This document shows, piece after piece, positions 4,139 to 9,413 of a stretch of DNA of 9,413 nt (positions are counted from its first letter, which is position 1; every line of letters begins with the position of its first letter). The notes below the pieces were generated by a model. That model was given only the letters and a program-made list of their open reading frames with translations, did no database searches and was not told where the DNA came from. Location of the stretch: contig CANAUU010000033.1 of assembly GCA_947364965.1 (NCBI GenBank), positions 1-9,413 on the forward strand, given 5' to 3'. The translations under genes and the position numbers were made by a program. This DNA is from an uncultured Candidatus Saccharibacteria bacterium (GTDB lineage Bacteria > Patescibacteriota > Saccharimonadia > Saccharimonadales > Saccharimonadaceae).

Positions 4139-6313
4139 ATGGAAATTATTAATCCAAGCGGTAAGCAAACTTTACAGGTGTCGACGGAGCTCTTGGGGCG
4201 AAAGTTGACGCTCGAGGTGAATCGGGTGGGATTCCGGTCGACTTCGTCGGTGTTGGTGACTTATGGGGATACAGTAGTCTTGGGGTCGGTGGTAGTTGGG
4301 AAGAAGCCGGTGGTGCAGGATTTCTTCCCACTGTCGGTGGATTATGAAGAGAAGTTTTATGCGGCGGGGAAGATTAATGGGTCGAAGTTCATTAAGCGGG
4401 AGGGAAAGCCGGCGGATGAGGCGATTTTGGTCGGGCGGTTGATTGACCGGCCGATTCGTCCACTGTTCCCGAAGGGGTATCGGCAAGAAGTACAGGTGGT
4501 GGCGACGGTATTGTCGATGGACCCGAGCTTCCGACCGGATGTGGTGGCGATGTTGGCGGCTTCGACGGCTTTGATGCTTTCGGGAACGCCGTTTGATGGG
4601 CCGATTGCGGGCTTAAGAATTGGGCGGATTAACGGGGAGTTCAAGGCGTTTTTGTCGCCGGAAGAGCGCGAGAAGTCGACGCTAGATCTGGTCGTGGCGT
4701 GTAAAGATGGCAAGGTGATGATGGTCGAGGCAGGGGCGGACGAAGTGCCGGAGGCGATGATTATCGAGGCGATGCATTGGGCGGTGAAGAACGTGCAGCC
4801 GATGCTGGATTTGCAGCGGGAGTTGGTCGCGAAGTGCGAGGTGAAGCCGCAGGAATATGAGCTGGTTTTGCCGGATGTGGATGTGCAGCGGGTGGTGGAC
4901 GCTTGGGCGGCGCAGCATTTCGGGGATAGGATTCGAGGGAATGTTTTGGAGCGTCAAGAGGCGATTGATACGTTGAAAGACGAGATGAATGCGGAGTTCG
5001 CACCACAGCTGGGACAGGGGGAAACTGAAGAAGAGAAGATTGAAGATTATAACGAACGGTTGGCGCCGGAGTATGAGCAGGCGTTTGAACTGGCGGTGCA
5101 CCATGAGGTGCGGAAGGGGATTATCGAAGACGGGGAGCGGCCAGATGGGCGGAAATTGGATGAAGTTAGGCCGTTATCTTCGCAGGTGGGGATTTTGCCG
5201 CGGACGCATGGGTCGTCGCTGTTTACGCGAGGGTTGACACAGGCGCTCAACGTGGTGACTTTGGCGCCGCTGTCGTTCGCGCAGATTGTGGATACGATGG
5301 AGGTGACCGACGGGAAGCGGCGGTATATGCATCATTATAATGCGCCGTCTTATACGGTGGGGGAACCAGGGCGGATTGGGGCGCCGGGGCGGCGGGAGGT
5401 TGGTCATGGTTATCTCGCGGAGCGGGCGCTGTTGCCGATGCTTCCGAGCGAAGAAGATTTCCCGTATGCAATTCGGAGCGTGACGGAGATTATGTCGCAG
5501 AATGGTTCGACTTCGATGGCGGCGACGTGTTCGAGCTGTATGGCTTTGATGGACGCGGGCGTGCCTTTGAAGCGGCCGGTGTCGGGGGTGGCGATGGGGT
5601 TGATGATGGACGTGCCGGCGGGGACGGATATTACGGCGGATGATATTGATAAGGCTTATGTTTTGACGGATTTGATGGATGCAGAAGATTTCGCGGGTGA
5701 TATGGACTTCAAGGTGACTGGGACGACGGAGGGGGTGACGGCGCTGCAGATGGATATGAAGGTGCATGGGTTGCCGGTGGAGATTTTGGAGAAAGCGATT
5801 GAGCAATCGCATGCGGGGCGGATGCATATTCTGGAGCATATGCTGTCGGTGATTGCAGAGCCGAGGAAAGAGATTTCGCAATATGCGCCGCGGGTGGAGA
5901 AGTTGATGATTAACCCGGATAAAATCGGGACAGTGATTGGGAAAGGTGGGGAGACAATCAATAAGATTACCGGCGAGACGGGGGCGATGGTGGATATTGA
6001 TGATTCTGGTTTGATTACGGTCGCGGGGGCGAATGATGCGATTGACAAGGCGGTGGCGTGGATTAAGTCGTTGGTCGAGGAGCCGGAAGTAGGGAAGGTC
6101 TATGAGGGGACGGTAGTGACGATTAAAGATTTCGGGGCGTTTGTGAATATTCTGCCAGGGGTGGACGGGATGTTGCATATTTCGCAGCTTTCGGACAAGC
6201 GGGTGGCGAATGTGACGGATGTTCTGAAGATGGGGCAGAAGGTTCGCGTTAAATTGACGGCGATTGATGACAAAGGGCGGTTGAGCTTGACGATGAAAGG
6301 GGTGGAGCAGTAA
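4139..6313 (+). CDS. pnp: Polyribonucleotide nucleotidyltransferase (PNPase)
   Basis: PNPase degrades RNA 3' to 5' by phosphorolysis, releasing nucleoside diphosphates, and forms a cytoplasmic trimeric ring. The 724 residues match the usual length of 700-720. The order is complete: first RNase PH-like core (about 10-235), an all-helical linker (about 245-330), second catalytic core (about 335-570), KH domain (about 587-645, with GKGG at 601-604) and S1 domain (651-721). Catalytic features are present: the Arg pair 418-419, His423, the phosphate-binding segment NGSTS (455-459), and the metal ligands Asp517, Asp523 and Lys525 (my alignment to E. coli Asp486, Asp492, Lys494). Small departures are NGSTS for the common NGSSS and FTRGLTQAL for FTRGETQAL. 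It heads a compact operon with ftsK. A G-rich leader of about 250 nt precedes it; in E. coli the pnp leader is a site of autoregulation, and whether this one is too cannot be read from sequence. Confidence 0.97.
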   Translation: MEIINPSGKQTLQVSTELLGRKLTLEVNRVGFRSTSSVLVTYGDTVVLGSVVVGKKPVVQDFFPLSVDYEEKFYAAGKINGSKFIKREGKPADEAILVGRLIDRPIRPLFPKGYRQEVQVVATVLSMDPSFRPDVVAMLAASTALMLSGTPFDGPIAGLRIGRINGEFKAFLSPEEREKSTLDLVVACKDGKVMMVEAGADEVPEAMIIEAMHWAVKNVQPMLDLQRELVAKCEVKPQEYELVLPDVDVQRVVDAWAAQHFGDRIRGNVLERQEAIDTLKDEMNAEFAPQLGQGETEEEKIEDYNERLAPEYEQAFELAVHHEVRKGIIEDGERPDGRKLDEVRPLSSQVGILPRTHGSSLFTRGLTQALNVVTLAPLSFAQIVDTMEVTDGKRRYMHHYNAPSYTVGEPGRIGAPGRREVGHGYLAERALLPMLPSEEDFPYAIRSVTEIMSQNGSTSMAATCSSCMALMDAGVPLKRPVSGVAMGLMMDVPAGTDITADDIDKAYVLTDLMDAEDFAGDMDFKVTGTTEGVTALQMDMKVHGLPVEILEKAIEQSHAGRMHILEHMLSVIAEPRKEISQYAPRVEKLMINPDKIGTVIGKGGETINKITGETGAMVDIDDSGLITVAGANDAIDKAVAWIKSLVEEPEVGKVYEGTVVTIKDFGAFVNILPGVDGMLHISQLSDKRVANVTDVLKMGQKVRVKLTAIDDKGRLSLTMKGVEQ

Positions 6314-6316
6314 AAT

Positions 6317-8809
6317 ATGGCAAAAGCGAGGTCAACGAAATCAGGTCGGGGCGCGAAGGGAAAGTCGACGCGGGGGCGGAAGAAGGCAGCGCCGGCGCAT
6401 GAATTGCCAGGGGGATTCTGGCGACAAATTGTGGCAATACTCTTGGCACTGGTTGCGGTGTTCCTCGTTTTGACTTGGATGGGGGATGGTGGAGATTTGT
6501 TGAACTCGGTGGACGGGTTCTTGAACTCGGCGATTGGGAATGCGAAATATTTGGTGCCGGTGTTGCTGATTTGGATGGCGTGGAAGATTTTCCGGACGGA
6601 GAACAATCGGTTGGCGCCGGTGGTGTGGATTGCATCGATTTTGATGATTTTCTGGGCGGCGGGGGCGTTTGGACTGTCGTCGGTTGGTCAGGAGAATCCG
6701 AATGGGGGCGTGGTCGGGGAATGGCTGAACCAGTTTATGGTGCAGATTCTTAACCCGAGTGCGGCGATTATTATATATATTATATTAATTTTTGTGACGG
6801 CGGCGTTTATTTTGCAGATGAATCCGGTGCAGATGGTGCAGAAGGTGGGGGATTTGTTCCGAACGACGGAAAAGGAAGAGGCGCCGGCGAAGCGGGAGAA
6901 GGTGGAGAAGCAGGTTGCGGTGAAGGGGGCGAGGAAGGCGGCTGGTGCGGGGGCTACGGGTGCTTCGGGGGCGGATGTGGAGATTCAGGTGAACGAGGGG
7001 GTGGAGGAAGAGGCGCCGAAGTTGAAGCCGCAGCCGAAGTTTTCGATGTTTGCGAAGTTGGGGAGGAAGAAAGACAAGGGTGCGGAGGAAGTTGCGGAGC
7101 CGGTTGAGATGGCGACGGAAGCTGCTGGTGCTGCGGTTGCGGTAGGGAATTCGGAGCGGGCTTTGGTGGCAATGACGGATGTGAATTGGAAATTGCCACC
7201 GGTGAGCTTGCTTGAGAAAAAACAAGCGGCGGCGGATTCGGGGGATGTGCAGCAGACGGCGAAGATTATTAAGAATACTTTGTCGGAGTTCGGGATTGAT
7301 GTGGAAATGGAGGGAGCGAATGTGGGGCCGAGGGTGACGCAATATACGATGCGGCCGCCTTCGGGGGTGAACTTGTCGAAGATTTTGGCGCGCGATAAGG
7401 AGTTGGCGCTGAATTTGGCGGTGGATAAAGTGAGGATTGAGGCGCCGATTCCGGGGACGCGGTCGGTGGGGGTGGAACTGCCGAATGCGAAGTCGGCGGA
7501 TGTGCGGCTCAGAGGGGTGATTGAGAGTCCGGAATGGAAGAAGGCGACGGACCCGCTGACGTTCGCGGTGGGGAAAGATATTTCTGGCAAGGCGGTGGTG
7601 GCGAACCTGGCGAAGATGCCGCATCTCTTGATTGCGGGGACGACTGGTTCTGGTAAGTCGGTGATGACGAACTCACTGATTTCTTCGCTGTTATATCGGA
7701 ATTCTCCGAGTGATATGAAGTTGATTATCGTGGATCCGAAGCAAGTGGAAATGGCGCAGTATGAAGACATTCCGCACCTCCTGACGCCAATTATTACGTC
7801 GGTGGAGAAGGCATTGTCGGCGTTGAAGTGGGCGGTGAATGAGATGGAAAAACGCTATACGATTATGGCGGAAGAGAAGGTGAAAAACATCGTTGATTAT
7901 AACGCGAAGATGGCGAAGCGGGCAGAAGAGGCTGCGGCTTCGGCTGCTTCGGTGAAGGGGGTTGGGAAGAGTAAGGCGGCTACGGTGGATTCTGCGGCGG
8001 GGAAAGGCTCGGCTGAGGGGAAGGCTGATGAGAAGACAGAGAAGACTGCTGGAGCTGAGGTTGTGGACGACGCAAAGACGGTGGAGCAGCAAGGGGAGCG
8101 GATGCCATATATTGTGATTTTGATTGATGAGATGGCGGATTTGATGATGATGGCGGGGAAGGATCTCGAAATGCCGATTGTGCGGATTGCGCAGAAGGGA
8201 CGTGCAGCGGGGATTCACTTGGTGTTGGCGACGCAGCGTCCGGAAGTGAAGGTGATTACGGGGTTAATTAAGGCGAATATTCCGGGACGGATTGCGTTTG
8301 CGGTGGGTAGCCAGATTGATTCGCGCGTGATGCTTGATATGACGGGGGCGGAGAAGCTGCTCGGGAAGGGCGATATGCTGATGTTGACGACGGAAATGAT
8401 GGGGAAGCCGCGACGGATTCAGGGTGCGTGGGCGAGCGATGAGGATGTGGCGAAGTTGACTGATTTCCTAAGGGCGCAGCGTGGGCCGGATTATAATGCG
8501 GATGTGGTGGCGCAGCCGGTACAGATTAAGGGGATGGGTCCGGCGGACGGAGGTGCGATTGGTGATCTCGGACGGCGATATGACCCGAATGACCCGGTGG
8601 TTAGGAAGGCGATTGAGATTACGTTGCGGCAGGGGAAGTTTTCGACGGCGTCGCTGCAGACTTGGCTGGGGAAGGGGCATGGGTTTGTGTCGGGGTTGGC
8701 GATTTGGCTGGAGGAGATTGGGGTGATTGGGCCGGCGCAAGGACATAAGCCACGTGATGTATTAATTTCTACGATGGAAGAGTTTGATAAGTTGGCGAAC
8801 GGGGAATAA
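6317..8809 (+). CDS. ftsK: FtsK/SpoIIIE-type DNA translocase
   Basis: This is the septal ATP-driven DNA pump that clears chromosome ends from the closing division site and helps dimer resolution. The 830 residues show a basic N-terminus, four membrane segments (about 36-54, 77-92, 100-120, 148-167), a short charged and Ala-rich linker (about 183-300), the motor alpha and beta domains (about 310-735) and a gamma winged-helix domain that reads orienting DNA sequences (about 755-823). Walker A is GTTGSGKS (441-448), Walker B ends in LIDE (602-605), and ATQRP (638-642) is conserved. One oddity is an insert of about 50-60 residues rich in Ala, Lys, Glu and Ser (about 533-595), between the helix ending VDYNAKM and Walker B, where SpoIIIE has about 20. 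The ATG is 3 nt after the pnp stop, with GGAG (6304-6307) inside pnp as ribosome binding site, implying co-transcription and perhaps coupled translation. Confidence 0.96.
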   Translation: MAKARSTKSGRGAKGKSTRGRKKAAPAHELPGGFWRQIVAILLALVAVFLVLTWMGDGGDLLNSVDGFLNSAIGNAKYLVPVLLIWMAWKIFRTENNRLAPVVWIASILMIFWAAGAFGLSSVGQENPNGGVVGEWLNQFMVQILNPSAAIIIYIILIFVTAAFILQMNPVQMVQKVGDLFRTTEKEEAPAKREKVEKQVAVKGARKAAGAGATGASGADVEIQVNEGVEEEAPKLKPQPKFSMFAKLGRKKDKGAEEVAEPVEMATEAAGAAVAVGNSERALVAMTDVNWKLPPVSLLEKKQAAADSGDVQQTAKIIKNTLSEFGIDVEMEGANVGPRVTQYTMRPPSGVNLSKILARDKELALNLAVDKVRIEAPIPGTRSVGVELPNAKSADVRLRGVIESPEWKKATDPLTFAVGKDISGKAVVANLAKMPHLLIAGTTGSGKSVMTNSLISSLLYRNSPSDMKLIIVDPKQVEMAQYEDIPHLLTPIITSVEKALSALKWAVNEMEKRYTIMAEEKVKNIVDYNAKMAKRAEEAAASAASVKGVGKSKAATVDSAAGKGSAEGKADEKTEKTAGAEVVDDAKTVEQQGERMPYIVILIDEMADLMMMAGKDLEMPIVRIAQKGRAAGIHLVLATQRPEVKVITGLIKANIPGRIAFAVGSQIDSRVMLDMTGAEKLLGKGDMLMLTTEMMGKPRRIQGAWASDEDVAKLTDFLRAQRGPDYNADVVAQPVQIKGMGPADGGAIGDLGRRYDPNDPVVRKAIEITLRQGKFSTASLQTWLGKGHGFVSGLAIWLEEIGVIGPAQGHKPRDVLISTMEEFDKLANGE

Positions 8810-8810
8810 G

Positions 8811-9413
8811 ATGAAATCGGAGAAGTTGAAGAAGGTAGTAATTTGGTTGCTGTATTTGCTGCCGGTGGTGTTTTTTGCGATTTGCTACTTTATGCTGACG
8901 GCGACCGAGGAGGACATTGCGCAGGGGGCAGGGACGACGCCGGACGTGTGGGGCGACCTCGTGGCGGGGTTTCGGTATAATGCGCGGCTCTCCGATATGT
9001 ATGCTTGGGTGGTGATTAATTTCTTTGATTATCAGTATAGTTTTGGGGTGGATACGATTTTCCGGCTACTAGATGTGTTGGCGGTGACAGGGATTTTATT
9101 GTTGATCGCAAGCGTGATTTTAGGGCATAGACCGCGGCAAAATTTGAAGGATGCGCTGGTGTTCATGGGGTGTTTCTTGTTGCTGGTTTTGACGCCGTAT
9201 GGTTATACGCTGTATCGTGGGTTTTCGATGATACATAATTATTCGATTATTTCGCTGGCGCTTCTGGGGTTCTCGCTACCGTTTATTAGAAAGTTGTCGG
9301 GAGGGGAAATACCGAGGTTTTATCGGAAATGGTGGGTGGCGATTCCGATGGGGCTGGTGTTCGGGATGTCGGCGAATTTTCCGCCGCTGGCGTTTTTGGC
9401 GACGTATATAATT
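8811..9413 (+). CDS. Multi-pass membrane protein, 3' end beyond the window
   Basis: An open frame starts 1 nt after the ftsK stop and runs 201 codons to the window edge without a stop. The product has a short basic start (MKSEKLKK) and then hydrophobic segments at about 9-30, 84-105, 114-131, 143-159 and 174-201, so at least five membrane passes. The first loop (31-80) is polar with several aromatic residues, including RYNARLSDMYAWVVINFF (55-72). This layout recalls large polytopic envelope proteins, such as glycosyltransferase-C-like or DUF6056-like families, but I cannot assign it. A GGGGA at 8801-8805 within the end of ftsK can serve as ribosome binding site. Codon use is G-ending like its neighbours. 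Translational coupling to ftsK suggests membership of the pnp-ftsK operon. Confidence 0.85.
   Translation, partial: MKSEKLKKVVIWLLYLLPVVFFAICYFMLTATEEDIAQGAGTTPDVWGDLVAGFRYNARLSDMYAWVVINFFDYQYSFGVDTIFRLLDVLAVTGILLLIASVILGHRPRQNLKDALVFMGCFLLLVLTPYGYTLYRGFSMIHNYSIISLALLGFSLPFIRKLSGGEIPRFYRKWWVAIPMGLVFGMSANFPPLAFLATYII

Noticed and set aside
4008..4208. A 66-codon + strand frame overlapping the start of pnp
   Set aside because: It runs out of frame into pnp, lacks a ribosome binding site and reads as random composition.
5174..6178. A 334-codon open frame on the - strand inside pnp
   Set aside because: The product is almost entirely Arg, His, Pro and Asn, the signature of a shadow frame opposite GC-rich coding sequence, and pnp is certain.
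1..9413. Alternative genetic code with UGA read as an amino acid, as in some CPR lineages
   Set aside because: None of the four complete genes ends in TGA, but all conserved genes read correctly under the standard code with no in-frame TGA, so there is no evidence of recoding.

Overview
The window looks like chromosomal core-genome sequence from a small-genome bacterium. Tightly packed genes, very short or absent 5' leaders, an unusually G-rich + strand and no detectable mobile DNA would fit a Patescibacteria/CPR lineage such as Saccharibacteria. That placement is inference from style and gene content only; no rRNA or marker comparison is possible here.

Layout from left to right. Positions 1-144 hold no gene I can support. 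rpsO (ribosomal protein S15, 183-449) follows a good extended -10 promoter that leaves almost no leader, and it ends in an intrinsic terminator. A 740-residue acidic coiled-coil protein of unknown function (563-2785) follows, with a TATAAT box only 6 nt before its ATG, so its mRNA is probably leaderless. It converges on a second unrecognised gene on the - strand (2974-3651, 225 residues). Two hairpins lie between them, one suited to terminate each direction. The 487-base gene-free stretch 3652-4138 is a divergent control region. It holds the - strand promoter with a leader that can fold into nested helices, and a + strand promoter followed by a roughly 250-nt, very G-rich leader for pnp.

From 4139 onward, pnp (polyribonucleotide nucleotidyltransferase), ftsK (DNA translocase) and a multi-pass membrane protein cut by the window edge lie 3 nt and 1 nt apart, which suggests one operon. 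The rpsO and pnp genes, adjacent in many bacteria, are separated here by two uncharacterised genes. Both are preceded by the same 13-base promoter core, so co-expression may persist without linkage.

The most interesting candidates are the foldable leader of the - strand gene, the G-quadruplex-prone pnp leader, the leaderless start architecture, and the two orphan proteins inserted between rpsO and pnp. I see no CRISPR array, insertion sequence, tRNA or defence system.
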